Shown here: one piece after another, positions 54,941 to 63,290 of the stretch
How the letters are laid out: every line of letters begins with the position of its first letter
Position numbering within the stretch: the first letter of the stretch is position 1
From: Streptomyces meridianus
GTDB taxonomy: Bacteria; Actinomycetota; Actinomycetes; Streptomycetales; Streptomycetaceae
NCBI RefSeq assembly: GCF_023703325.1
Contig: NZ_JAMQGM010000021.1
Span: forward strand, 62,001-126,000
Length of the DNA: 64,000 bases
Direction: 5' to 3'
Made by a program: the position numbers and the translations under genes
The notes under the pieces: generated by a model
Database searches by the model: none
The model's input: only the letters and a program-made list of their open reading frames with translations
Told to the model about the DNA's origin: nothing

Positions 54941-54954
54941 GTTCCACGTGAAAC
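54941..54954. other. parS-like ParB-binding site (one mismatch)
   Basis: GTTCCACGTGAAAC differs at one base from the Streptomyces parS core GTTTCACGTGAAAC. It lies in the intergenic region between fba and pyrE. The fba neighbourhood is within a few hundred kb of oriC in S. coelicolor, where parS sites cluster. It is the only such match I found in the window. Confidence 0.6.
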
Positions 54955-55000
54955 CGCCCCCGCCACCACGGCCGCCCGGTGCCGGTGCGGCAGGGGGCGG
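54954..55000 (-). terminator. Hairpin between pyrE and fba
   Basis: CCGCCCCC (54954-54961) and GGGGGCGG (54993-55000), 66 bp after the pyrE stop, directly beside the parS-like site. Confidence 0.55.
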
Positions 55001-55066
55001 CCTGCGGGTGTGACGGCCGGGGCCCGGGCAGCCGGATCGGGCGGGCCCGGAGTGAACGGCCGGGGT

Positions 55067-55606
55067 TCAGCCGAGGCCGAGGTCGTCCAGCCCGTAGACC
55101 TGGTAGTACGGCAGCCCGGCCTCCTCGATCGCCGGGGCCGCCCCACGCTCGACGATCACCGCCACGCCCACCACCTCGGCGCCGGCCTCGCGCAGCGCCT
55201 CGACGGCGGTCAGCACGGACCCGCCGGTGGTCGAGGTGTCCTCGACGGCGAGCACCCGGCGCCCCGCGACGTCCGGTCCCTCGACGCGCCGCTGGAGGCC
55301 GTGCGCCTTGCCCGCCTTGCGGACCACGAACGCGTCGAGCTTCCGTCCGCGCGCGGCGGCGGCGTGCAGCATCGAGGCGGCCACCGGGTCGGCACCCAGG
55401 GTGAGCCCGCCGACCGCGTCGTAGTCGAGCCCGGCGGTGACGTCGAGCAGCACCTGGCCGACCAGCGGGGCGGCCTCCCCGTCCAGGGTGATCCGGCGCA
55501 GGTCGACGTAGTAGTCGGCCTCCTGCCCGGAGGAGAGGGTCACCTTGCCGTGGACCACGGCCTTGTCCTTGATCTGCTGAAGCAGGGCGTCGCGAACGTC
55601 ACTCAT
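55067..55606 (-). CDS. pyrE: Orotate phosphoribosyltransferase
   Basis: 179 aa. The PRPP-binding loop VLAVEDTSTTGGSVLTAVEA near residue 115, the substrate helix KVTLSSGQEADYYVDLRRI near 22 and the catalytic loop FVVRKAGKAHGLQRR near 93 identify it. It couples orotate to PRPP, making OMP. A TAGTCT hexamer ends 7 nt before the ATG with no ribosome site (leaderless). Confidence 0.95.
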   Translation of the reverse strand: MSDVRDALLQQIKDKAVVHGKVTLSSGQEADYYVDLRRITLDGEAAPLVGQVLLDVTAGLDYDAVGGLTLGADPVAASMLHAAAARGRKLDAFVVRKAGKAHGLQRRVEGPDVAGRRVLAVEDTSTTGGSVLTAVEALREAGAEVVGVAVIVERGAAPAIEEAGLPYYQVYGLDDLGLG

Positions 55607-55662
55607 GCGTCCGAGACTATCGGGGGACGCTCCGGGGCCCGTTCCGCGGCGGCGGACCGGCG

Positions 55663-56523
55663 TCAGAGCACCCGCCAGGTCCAGGTCGTGCTGATCTCCA
55701 GCGGATCGATGGGGGTGACGAGCCGCGGCAGCGTGTTGAGGCCGTTCGGCGGCCCCGACTGCGGCTCCACGCACACCCAGTCGGCCTGCTCGTCGTAGAC
55801 GACGACCCACTCCGCGCGGCTGGAGACGCGGAGTTCGAGCTCGCCCGGCCAGGTGAGGAGGACGTCCACACCGTCCGGCATGCCGAAGCAGTCGTCCCAC
55901 GGGCCGGCGGTGCGGGGGATCCGCCGGCCGGTGGGGAGATGGTCGTCGCCGCGCTCCTCCTGCCACGCCGGCTCGAAGGCGATCTCGACATCGGCCCCGC
56001 CGCGTCCGAGGTTGCGCGCGAACCAGGGGTGCCATCCGGCCTGCGCCGGGAACGAGTCCGATTCCGCCTCGACGCTCATCGACAGCGTCAGGGACTCCTC
56101 GGTGAGGTCCAGGGTCTGCGTGACCCGTCCCGGGCGCGGCCAGGGGGCGGTGAGGTCGTAGAAGAACGAGGCGGAGGCCTTGTCACTGCGGGCCGTGCTC
56201 CAGACCGCGTCGCGGCCGGTCCCGTGGATGGCGTGCGGCGGGTGGTTGACGGGCAGCTCGTGCAGCTCCGCCCCGTCACGGAACCGGCCGCGGTCGACCC
56301 GGCCGCACCAGGGAACCATCGGGAACGAGCCGTGTTCGTCGCCCTGCCGCAGGAGTTCGCGGCCTTCGACGCGCAGCGATCCGATCCGGCAGCCGAGGCC
56401 GGGCCTCACGGTCAGCTCGACGTCGCCGGCAGCGAGCTGAACGTCCCGGCGGGCGCGGGCGGACACACCCGCCGGCCGGGGTCCGTACGGGGCCGCCGAG
56501 TTGGTCGTCTCATGGTTGCTCAC
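55663..56523 (-). CDS. Aldose-1-epimerase (galactose mutarotase) family protein
   Basis: 286 aa single-domain beta-sandwich. FPMVPWCGRVDRGRF near 68, HPPHAIHGTGRD near 95 with the catalytic-type His, AQAGWHPWFARNLG near 160 and VCVEPQSGPPNGLN near 248 with the catalytic Glu are those of the family, which interconverts sugar anomers. GTG start with TAGGCT 6 nt upstream. The sugar is unknown. Confidence 0.92.
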   Translation of the reverse strand: MSNHETTNSAAPYGPRPAGVSARARRDVQLAAGDVELTVRPGLGCRIGSLRVEGRELLRQGDEHGSFPMVPWCGRVDRGRFRDGAELHELPVNHPPHAIHGTGRDAVWSTARSDKASASFFYDLTAPWPRPGRVTQTLDLTEESLTLSMSVEAESDSFPAQAGWHPWFARNLGRGGADVEIAFEPAWQEERGDDHLPTGRRIPRTAGPWDDCFGMPDGVDVLLTWPGELELRVSSRAEWVVVYDEQADWVCVEPQSGPPNGLNTLPRLVTPIDPLEISTTWTWRVL

Positions 56524-56618
56524 CCCGCGAGCCTATGGGGTGGACGACCGGCCTCCGCGGACCGGCCCGCGCCGTCCGGGGACGGCCGGCCGCTGCGGGC
56601 CGTCCTGCGCAGCGCCCC

Positions 56619-57668
56619 TCAGGGACGGCGGCGGCGCAGCAGCCGGTTGACGACCACGGCAGAGGCGACGACCACCGCCGCGGCCGGTGCGGCCCAGCGG
56701 AGGGTGACACCGACGACGAGGGGCTCCGGTGCGGGCACGGGAGCGTAGCGGCCGCGCGGCGGAGCGTGGTCGACCTCCTCCGCGCTGCGTCCGACCATGG
56801 TGCGGCGGGCGAGCGCGCCGTCCGGGGGCGTCTCGGGGGCGCCGGGACCGTCCGCCGGGACCGGGGCCCCGGCGCCGGCGTCGCCGGGGGCTGTCCCGTC
56901 GGAGGCCGGCTCCTCGGATGCTGCCGGTCCGGCGGCCTGCTCCTCGGTGAACTCCTCGCCGGGTGCCTCCGCCGCGTCCCCCGTTCCGTCGGGGGCGGCG
57001 GAGCCGTTCACCGCCGCGGGGCCGGCGCGGCGCTCGTCGTCCACCGTGCGGCCGTCCGTGGCTTCCGGCGGGCCCGCAGGTCCCCGGGCTTCCGGCGCTG
57101 TGTCCTCCCCCGGCCCGTGGTCCCCGGGCGGCTCGGAGCCGGGTTCGGTGTCCGGCTCGGCTCCGGGCTCGGCGGCGCGGCGTTCCTCCGGCACCTCGGA
57201 CGCAGGCTCGTCGGTGCCGGGCCGGGTTTCCCGGAGTACCGACGTCAGCCGGGTGCCGAACCGGTCGAGGAGCCGGCGGGCGGTCGCCGTCGCCGCCGCC
57301 GGGTCCGCATCGGCCAGCCTGCCCCTGCTGGTCACCGTGCCGGTGCAGCCGAGGATCGTGCCGCCCCTCGAGGAGGTCGGACGGATGATGAGGGCCACCT
57401 TCGCCGAGCCGTCCCCCCGGACCTCGGTGCCCTGAGCCTCGACCGTCAGATCGCCGCCGTCCTGCTCGGTGACCTGCAGGCTCCCGCGGTACGTGATGGT
57501 GGAGCCGGCTATCCGCAACCGCAGCCGGCCGATGAGCGTGTCCGGGGACTGCGCGGCCGCGTCGGCGTCCGGTTGGAGCCCCGGGACGCAGCGTGCGAGA
57601 CGGGCAGGATCGACGAGGGCCTGCCGCACCGTGCCGGCCGGGAAGGGGACGAACACCTCATGCTCCAT
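56619..57668 (-). CDS. SRPBCC/CoxG-like protein with long disordered linker and C-terminal membrane helix
   Basis: 349 aa. Residues 1-~145 have the SRPBCC fold of the CoxG/carbon-monoxide-dehydrogenase-subunit-G group (EHEVFVPFPAGTVRQALVDP at the start, PGLQPD, GTVTSRGRLADADP). Then ~150 residues are almost only Glu, Pro, Ala, Gly and Asp. A hydrophobic helix (AAPAAAVVVASAVVVNRLL) and RRRRP end it, so it is tail-anchored with the ligand-binding domain in the cytoplasm. TAGGCT lies 8 nt before ATG. Ligand unknown. Confidence 0.8.
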   Translation of the reverse strand: MEHEVFVPFPAGTVRQALVDPARLARCVPGLQPDADAAAQSPDTLIGRLRLRIAGSTITYRGSLQVTEQDGGDLTVEAQGTEVRGDGSAKVALIIRPTSSRGGTILGCTGTVTSRGRLADADPAAATATARRLLDRFGTRLTSVLRETRPGTDEPASEVPEERRAAEPGAEPDTEPGSEPPGDHGPGEDTAPEARGPAGPPEATDGRTVDDERRAGPAAVNGSAAPDGTGDAAEAPGEEFTEEQAAGPAASEEPASDGTAPGDAGAGAPVPADGPGAPETPPDGALARRTMVGRSAEEVDHAPPRGRYAPVPAPEPLVVGVTLRWAAPAAAVVVASAVVVNRLLRRRRP

Positions 57669-57741
57669 GGGAACGGAGCCTAACCGGCCGGGGCCCGGAG
57701 GCGTCCACCGTTGACGGGATTTTCGGGGCCGGACGGCGGTG

Positions 57742-59466
57742 TCAGTCCGTGTAGCGGGGGTGCATCAGCGTCGACGGCGGGAGACCGTTCGGGCGGCGGG
57801 CGGACGTCTCGCGCACCGCGTGCCGTACGGTCGCCGCGGTCAGGCCGCGCAGGCGCGGGCCGTCGGGCGGCGGCCCCGGGCGCACTGCGTCCCGGGCGGC
57901 GAGCACATATCCCTGTGCCCCTTCCCGGGCGGACCGCGGACGGGGACGCTCGGTGCGGCGTTCGGCGGGCGCGGGCCGTCCGGGACCCATCCGGTAGGGG
58001 GCGGTGCGCAGGCCCGCGGACCGGAGGGTCGCCTCGACGGTCCAGAACGAACGGTCCGGGCCGGCCCGGACGGCCAGCCTCCCGCCGTCGGCCATGACCC
58101 GGCGGACCAGGCCGTAGAACTCCTGCGAGTACAGCTTGGCGGTGTCGCCGCCGCCCGGGCTGGGCAGGTCGGAGACCACCACGTCGTACCGCGGGGGGTG
58201 CGGGGCCGCCGCCCGCTCGCGCAGCCAGGCGAAGGCGTCGGCCGTCACGGCGCGCACCCTGGGGTCGCCCAGGGCGCCGCCGTTGAGCTCGGTCAGTCCG
58301 GGATCGGTGCGGCCCAGCCGCAGCACGCCGGGGTCGCGGGCGACGACGGTCACGGACGTCACCTCCCGGTGGCGCAGTACCTCCCGCACGGCGAGCCCGT
58401 CGCCTCCGCCCAGGACGAGGACGTGGCGGCGCGGCCCGTTCATGGCGGGATGCACCAGGGCCTCGTACCGGTATCGGTCCCGGGCGCTCGCGCGCAGCCG
58501 TCCGTCGAGGTAGAGGGCGAGCGGGCGGCGCCGCTCCCCGCCGGCCCGGTCCGCGCCCACCCGGTCACGTCCGGTCCCGTCCGCGCGGTGTCCGGCCGGG
58601 GCGGCCCGGCCCGGTGGGCCGACCAGGACGACGTCCTGGACGTCGGTGCGCACCGCGACCCGCACGTCCGCCCCGTACACCGCCCGCCGGGCGGCGCTCT
58701 CGAACGGTCCGGCGGACACGGCGGCGGTGGCGAGCAGGGCGAGCACGACGGCGTTGACGACGACCAGCGCGGCGCGCTCGCGGCCGGTGAGGTCCCGGCG
58801 GAACAGCCAGAGCACCATCGCCCCGCCCGCCACGGTGTTCACCGCGCCGGTCAGCAGTGCGCCGTGCAGCTGGCCGAGGAGCGGGAGCAGGAGGAAGGGG
58901 AAGGCGAGCCCGCCGACGAGCGCGCCCACGTAGTCCGCGGCGAACAGGTCGGCGACGGCGCCTCCCGCGTCCTGGCGACGGATCCGCTGGATGAGGGTCA
59001 TCAGCAGCGGGATCTCGGCGCCGATGAGCACGCCGATGAGGAGGGAGAAGCCGACGAGGGCCGTCCGCGACTGGTCGAACCAGGCGAAACTCGCGTAGAG
59101 CGCCATCGCCGAGGAGCCGCCGGTCAGTGCGAGCGCGGCTTCGAGCAGGCCGAAGCCGAGCACGGCCCGGCACCTCAGCCGCTTGGCCGCCAGCGATCCG
59201 ATGCCCATGGCGAAGACCATGACCGACAGCACGACGGAGGTCTGGGTGACCGAGTCACCGGTCAAGTACGAGGCGAGGGCGACGAGTTCGAGTTCGTAGA
59301 CGAGACCGCACGCCGCGCAGACGAAGGCGACCGCGAGGAGGAGCACACGGGCGACCGGGGCCGGCACGGGCAGCCGGGGCCGCCCGCTCCCGGTCGCCGG
59401 GGGACGGACCGCCGTGTGCTGCCGTGGTGCCGCCCCGGAGACGCTCAGCGCGGGCGGATCGATCAT
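57742..59466 (-). CDS. Spermidine-synthase-like membrane protein with altered active site
   Basis: 574 aa. About seven N-terminal membrane helices (residues ~38-240) are fused to a spermidine-synthase-type Rossmann domain: [35 protein letters not shown] near 354 and [15 protein letters not shown]. Key residues differ: the E-x-D-P adenosine-binding motif reads VARDPGVL, the D-x2-D-P catalytic motif reads SDLPSPGGG, and the Gln/Thr motif before the domain reads [11 protein letters not shown]. It may not be an active aminopropyltransferase. A TAGCGT hexamer is 7 nt before the ATG. Confidence 0.8.
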   Translation of the reverse strand: MIDPPALSVSGAAPRQHTAVRPPATGSGRPRLPVPAPVARVLLLAVAFVCAACGLVYELELVALASYLTGDSVTQTSVVLSVMVFAMGIGSLAAKRLRCRAVLGFGLLEAALALTGGSSAMALYASFAWFDQSRTALVGFSLLIGVLIGAEIPLLMTLIQRIRRQDAGGAVADLFAADYVGALVGGLAFPFLLLPLLGQLHGALLTGAVNTVAGGAMVLWLFRRDLTGRERAALVVVNAVVLALLATAAVSAGPFESAARRAVYGADVRVAVRTDVQDVVLVGPPGRAAPAGHRADGTGRDRVGADRAGGERRRPLALYLDGRLRASARDRYRYEALVHPAMNGPRRHVLVLGGGDGLAVREVLRHREVTSVTVVARDPGVLRLGRTDPGLTELNGGALGDPRVRAVTADAFAWLRERAAAPHPPRYDVVVSDLPSPGGGDTAKLYSQEFYGLVRRVMADGGRLAVRAGPDRSFWTVEATLRSAGLRTAPYRMGPGRPAPAERRTERPRPRSAREGAQGYVLAARDAVRPGPPPDGPRLRGLTAATVRHAVRETSARRPNGLPPSTLMHPRYTD

Positions 59467-59629
59467 GCAGGGAACGCTACGTCACGGATTTCCGGCTGCC
59501 GGTCACCCACAAGGGTGGTGCAGAGACACGTTCAGGCCGGAACGCGCGCCGTGTGCTCCGGGTTTGCGACCCTCCGGTTCGCGCGGTCCGGAGGGCCGTA
59601 CACCCGGCTGTCGGTGTGTCGGTGTCACG

Positions 59630-60145
59630 TCACAGCGCCGCGAGCGACCGGGGCCGAACCTGGGTACGGGTCACCACGAGCCGCCCCTCCTGCGGGTACG
59701 CGTGCCAGGTCCGCCATCCGATCCGCCCCTCCTGCCGCTGGGCCAGCAGCGCAGTGAAGGCGTGCGGGCTGCCGGGGAAGGTTCCGGCGAGTCCGTGCGG
59801 GTGGTGGGCCACCAGCGCGAGGAGTTCCTGCGCACGCCCTGCGAAGGCTCCCTCGGACAGGGTCTCGACGCGCGCCGCGAACTCGTAGTCCCAGTCGCCG
59901 ACGCGCTTGGCCACGCCCAGGGGCAGCGGGGTGCGGCTGCCGGGGATGCAGGCCACCGTCTCGGAGCAACTGCCCTCCTCCTCAACGATGACCTGGTGGG
60001 ATGCGCCGAGCAGTCGCAGTTGGACGGTGTAGGAGTCGAGTTGGACGTTCATGACCGCGAGAGCCGGCAACGGCTCCTTGCCGAGGCACCAGGCGAGATC
60101 GTCCGCGCGGGAGTCGGTGTAGGCGGTCTTGAGAGTGGTGAGCAT
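59630..60145 (-). CDS. DUF2617-family protein
   Basis: 171 aa soluble beta-rich protein. MLTTLKTAYTDSRADDLAW at the start, LQLDSYTVQLRLLGASHQV-like strand near 35, VGDWDYEFAARVETLS near 88 and RIGWRTWHAYPQEGRLVVT near 140, the pattern of the actinobacterial DUF2617 family. Function unknown. Spaced 163 bp from the spermidine-synthase-like gene start. Confidence 0.85.
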   Translation of the reverse strand: MLTTLKTAYTDSRADDLAWCLGKEPLPALAVMNVQLDSYTVQLRLLGASHQVIVEEEGSCSETVACIPGSRTPLPLGVAKRVGDWDYEFAARVETLSEGAFAGRAQELLALVAHHPHGLAGTFPGSPHAFTALLAQRQEGRIGWRTWHAYPQEGRLVVTRTQVRPRSLAAL

Positions 60146-60485
60146 GGTTCGGCTCCGCAAACACGCAGTGAGTTGGTGTGCCGGCCGTCCCGCGCATTTC
60201 CCGGGACGATCACCGGCTCGTGCCACGCAGGGGCCCGGGGACAGGGACCACTCGATGTCCGAGAGACGCGGACCACGTGAGCTCCGTTAGGGATACGGAA
60301 TCATGAAATGCCCGGCGCACGAAGTGTTTTTGGGGTTCTCTGCCCGGTTTCCATCCCCCCGGGGGCCCCACGGCTCATCTGTTCACCGTAGGTGTTCCGG
60401 ACAGCCGCCCGGTTCAGGTGCCTGACCGTCACATCCGGCGGCTTCCGCCGCCGGGCGTGCAGCGCCTCGCAGGCCCCCGGAGACC
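60146..60485. other. Intergenic region without a supportable gene
   Basis: Between DUF2617 and the small Cys-rich protein. It contains the promoter of the DUF2617 gene and a small dyad (GGCGG/CCGCC near 60440). No coding frame is convincing. Confidence 0.4.
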
Positions 60486-60523
60486 GGTTCGCAGGCGCCG
60501 CCCCGTGCCGGCGCCTGCGAACC
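60486..60523 (-). terminator. Terminator after the Gly/Ser/Cys-rich gene
   Basis: Perfect 15-bp arms GGTTCGCAGGCGCCG / CGGCGCCTGCGAACC (60486-60500 / 60509-60523), 12 bp after the stop codon. Confidence 0.85.
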
Positions 60524-60535
60524 CCGTCCGGTCCG

Positions 60536-60868
60536 TCAGCTGCTGCCCCCGCCGCAGGACGAACCGCCACCACCGCACGACGAACCGCCGCCGCACGACG
60601 AGCTGCTGCTGGAGCACGACGAGATGCTGCCGCACGACGAACCAACGGACGAACCGCCGTCGTACGACGAGCCGCCGCAGCCGTACCCGCTCGACGCGCC
60701 CCCGCCGCTGCCGGCCCACCAACTGCCGGAATCTCCCCGGCGGTTGCCCCGCCCTCTGCCCCGGCTGTTCCGCGGCTGGAGCGGACCGCCATCCCCACCG
60801 CTCCTGGCCAGCGCGATCACGACGATCAGACCCACGACGGCTATCACCGCGAAGACAAGGAATCCCAT
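60536..60868 (-). CDS. Small membrane protein with Gly/Ser/Cys-rich repeat tail
   Basis: 110 aa. A first helix (MGFLVFAVIAVVGLIVVIALA) spans the membrane, then an Arg/Gly/Pro segment and about 50 residues built from SSCGGG-type units with six Cys. The DNA coding for the tail is itself a degenerate ~15-bp repeat. Similar Cys/Gly-rich short proteins are widespread in Streptomyces. Function unknown; the Cys residues may crosslink or bind metal. Confidence 0.75.
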   Translation of the reverse strand: MGFLVFAVIAVVGLIVVIALARSGGDGGPLQPRNSRGRGRGNRRGDSGSWWAGSGGGASSGYGCGGSSYDGGSSVGSSCGSISSCSSSSSSCGGGSSCGGGGSSCGGGSS

Positions 60869-61010
60869 CGCCCCCACGCCCCTTCCGGTCCCCCGAAGCG
60901 AGCACCCCGCTTCTCGTGTGCCGGGGTGATGCCCCTGCCCTCCGTGCCCCAAAGCAGAGTTGAGGAAGTCCAGAGGTTCACCGCCCGGGGACCCGCAGCA
61001 GGGCAGCGGC

Positions 61011-62216
61011 TCAGCCCGCCCGGCCGCTCGCGGCCACGAGCTGCTCCACGGCTTTTCTCACCGATTCCGGGCGCCGGCAGAAGGAGAACCGGACGAGCCA
61101 CGACGGCGCGTTCCCGCTCTGGTAGAAGGCCGAGGTCGGAATGGCCACCACACCTGCCCGCTCCGGGAGTTCACGGCAGAACCGGGTGCCGTCCCCGTAC
61201 CCCCACGGGCGCACGTCTGCCTGCAGGAAGTAACCGGCCTCGGCACGGTAGGGGCGCAGCCCGGCGCGCTCGAGACCGGCGCTCAGCAGGTCCCGGTTGG
61301 CGGACAGGGTCTTCCGCAGCTCGGCCGCCCATTCCTCGACCGACCCGAGCATCCGGGCCAGCGCCTCCTGGTACGGGGTGCCCGAGGCGTAGGTGAGGAA
61401 CTGCTTCGCGGACGCGACCGCACGGACCAGCGGGGCCGGTCCGCAGACCCAGCCGATCTTCCAGCCGGTGACGTTGAACGTCTTGCCTGCCGAGGAGATC
61501 GTCAGCGTCCGCCCGGCCATGCCCGGAAGCGAGGCCAGGGGGACGTGGCGGGCGTCGTCGTAGGCGAGGTGCTCGTAGACCTCGTCCGTCACGACGGTCA
61601 GTGCGTGTTCGCGGCACACGTCCGCGATCTCGGCGAGCTCGGCGGCCGTGAACACCTTGCCGGTGGGGTTGTGCGGCGTGTTCAGCACCAGAACCCGGGT
61701 GCGCGGGGTGACCGCGGCCCGCAGCGCGTCCGGATCGAGCGCGAAGCCGTCGCCGTCCACCGCCAGCGGCACCCCGACCAGCCGGGCACCGGCCAGCCGG
61801 GCACCCGCCGGATACGCGTCGTAGCAGGGATCGAAGGCCAGGACCTCGTCCCCCGGGTCGCACAGCGCCAGCAAGGCCGACGCCAGCGCCTCCGTCGCCC
61901 CCGTGGTGATCAGGACCTCGCCCTCCAGCCCGTAGCGCCGGAGCTGGTGCGCGGCAACGGCCTCGCGCAGGGCGGGGAAGCCGGTCGCGGGCGGGTACTG
62001 GTTGCTGCCCGCGAGGACCGCGTCCGCCACGTCCTTCAGCAGCACCGCCGGACTGTCCAGCTCGGGCACGCCCTGCCCGAGGTTCACGGCCCCGGTGCGC
62101 CGCGCCAGCTCGGTGAATTCGGTGAAGACGGACGTCCCCATGCCGCGCACCCGCGCCGCGGGGCCCCGGTCCGCCTCCACCTGGCCCTGTGCACCAACCG
62201 TCCCCTTCGCCTCCAT
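61011..62216 (-). CDS. Class I/II PLP aminotransferase
   Basis: 401 aa. FTELARRTGAVNLGQGVPELDSP (in two parts, near 33) opens the fold. NQYPPATGFPALREAVA, NTPHNPTGKVF near 180, TDEVYEHLAYD and the PLP-Lys site ISSAGKTFNVTGWKIGW near 240 are those of the KAT/YbdL/methionine-aminotransferase group. Substrate preference is not readable. Start ATG 62216 with GGGAG at 9 nt. Confidence 0.92.
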   Translation of the reverse strand: MEAKGTVGAQGQVEADRGPAARVRGMGTSVFTEFTELARRTGAVNLGQGVPELDSPAVLLKDVADAVLAGSNQYPPATGFPALREAVAAHQLRRYGLEGEVLITTGATEALASALLALCDPGDEVLAFDPCYDAYPAGARLAGARLVGVPLAVDGDGFALDPDALRAAVTPRTRVLVLNTPHNPTGKVFTAAELAEIADVCREHALTVVTDEVYEHLAYDDARHVPLASLPGMAGRTLTISSAGKTFNVTGWKIGWVCGPAPLVRAVASAKQFLTYASGTPYQEALARMLGSVEEWAAELRKTLSANRDLLSAGLERAGLRPYRAEAGYFLQADVRPWGYGDGTRFCRELPERAGVVAIPTSAFYQSGNAPSWLVRFSFCRRPESVRKAVEQLVAASGRAG

Positions 62217-62435
62217 GCGATCCCGCTCCCAGGTCGTGGCGTCGTCAGCCCGGCCCTGCTCCGGTCGCGGCGCACCGGCCGGAGCCGGGCGTGGTGCCCG
62301 CCGGGCCGGATCGCGACGTCCCGGCAGGGTCCGGGATCGAAGGCCCTCACCCTACGGCGTGCCCCGGTGCACCGGGGCCGGGGCAGACGGCCGGTGCAGG
62401 TCCGGGCCCGTGCCGGGCCGGCCGCCTGTGCACAC

Positions 62436-62496
62436 GGCAGAGCCCGGCCGCCACCGTCCGTCGTGATGACGGCTCGGCGCGCGGCCGGGCTCTGCC
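62436..62496 (-). terminator. Terminator after the YbjN gene
   Basis: Perfect 16-bp arms GGCAGAGCCCGGCCGC / GCGGCCGGGCTCTGCC (62436-62451 / 62481-62496). The rest of the 367-bp gap 62217-62583 contains no supportable gene. Confidence 0.8.
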
Positions 62497-62583
62497 GGAG
62501 AAAACAGTGCTGTGGCCGGCTTCGGCGCACACCATTTCCCTGGCCGGGCCGTCACGGTCCGGCCAGGATCCCGGAGCGTGTTC

Positions 62584-63117
62584 CTACTCGTCGTCCTTGG
62601 AGCCGTCCGGGCCGGAACCCTCGATGTCCTTCTCCAGACCGAGCTGCTCGACCACCCAGCGGTCGAACTCGATCGAGGCGCGCACCCAGCTGACGGTGCT
62701 GGACACGAAGTGCTCCAGGCTGACACCGGTGCCGATCAGCATCTGCGCCTCGCCGATGAGGCGGACGGTGCCGTCGTCGTTGGTGTGCGTGTAGACCTTC
62801 GGCCACAGGGTGCGGCGGTTCCAGTCGTCGATCGACTCGAGCAGCTGCACCTTGTCGTCGATCGAGTGCGGACGGTCGTAGAAGGTACGGACCGAGAAGA
62901 CCTGCTGCTCCGCCTCGCCGCGGAACATGAAGTACGTCCGGAACTGCTCCCACGGAGCGGCGAGGTCACCCTCGTCGTCCACGACGTACTTCAGCTCCAT
63001 CTGGTCGAGGAGCTGCTTGACCAGGTCCTGATCGGGGACGACGGGGCCCGTCGGCTCCGACGGCTGCGGTTCGGGCTGGCCCCCGAAATTCGGAATCGAG
63101 GACGGGTCGATGCTCAC
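62584..63117 (-). CDS. YbjN-domain protein
   Basis: 177 aa. A Pro-rich N-terminus is followed by a compact alpha/beta domain (YVVDDEGDLAAPWEQFRTYF near 43, FYDRPHSIDDKVQLLESIDDWN-type helix near 78, KVYTHTNDDGTVRLIGE near 106) and an acidic tail. The fold is shared with type III secretion chaperones and is thought to sense or chaperone proteins; the actinobacterial form's role is unknown. GTG start with AAGGG at 9 nt. Confidence 0.85.
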   Translation of the reverse strand: MSIDPSSIPNFGGQPEPQPSEPTGPVVPDQDLVKQLLDQMELKYVVDDEGDLAAPWEQFRTYFMFRGEAEQQVFSVRTFYDRPHSIDDKVQLLESIDDWNRRTLWPKVYTHTNDDGTVRLIGEAQMLIGTGVSLEHFVSSTVSWVRASIEFDRWVVEQLGLEKDIEGSGPDGSKDDE

Positions 63118-63212
63118 CGTGGTTATCCCTTCGTACGGTTACTGCCATCCTCCCTCACAACGGCCCCGATACCGCAACCCGGAGCGGTACGCATGCCGGA
63201 AGTCGCCGGTTC

Positions 63213-63258
63213 GGCCGGGTGCGGTGCGCCTTCCGTGGCGGACCGCACCCGTCCGGCC
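63213..63258 (-). terminator. Terminator after clpB
   Basis: GGCCGGGTGCGGT (63213-63225) pairs with ACCGCACCCG-T-CCGGCC (63242-63258), one bulge, 33 bp after the clpB stop. Confidence 0.7.
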
Positions 63259-63290
63259 CCGTTCGCGGGCCGGGCGCAGGCGGCGTCAGC

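Noticed and set aside
60301..60798. 165-codon minus-strand frame around 60.3-60.8 kb
   Set aside because: Ala/Arg-rich frame overlapping the Cys-rich gene and crossing its perfect terminator; it is a shadow of the repeat.
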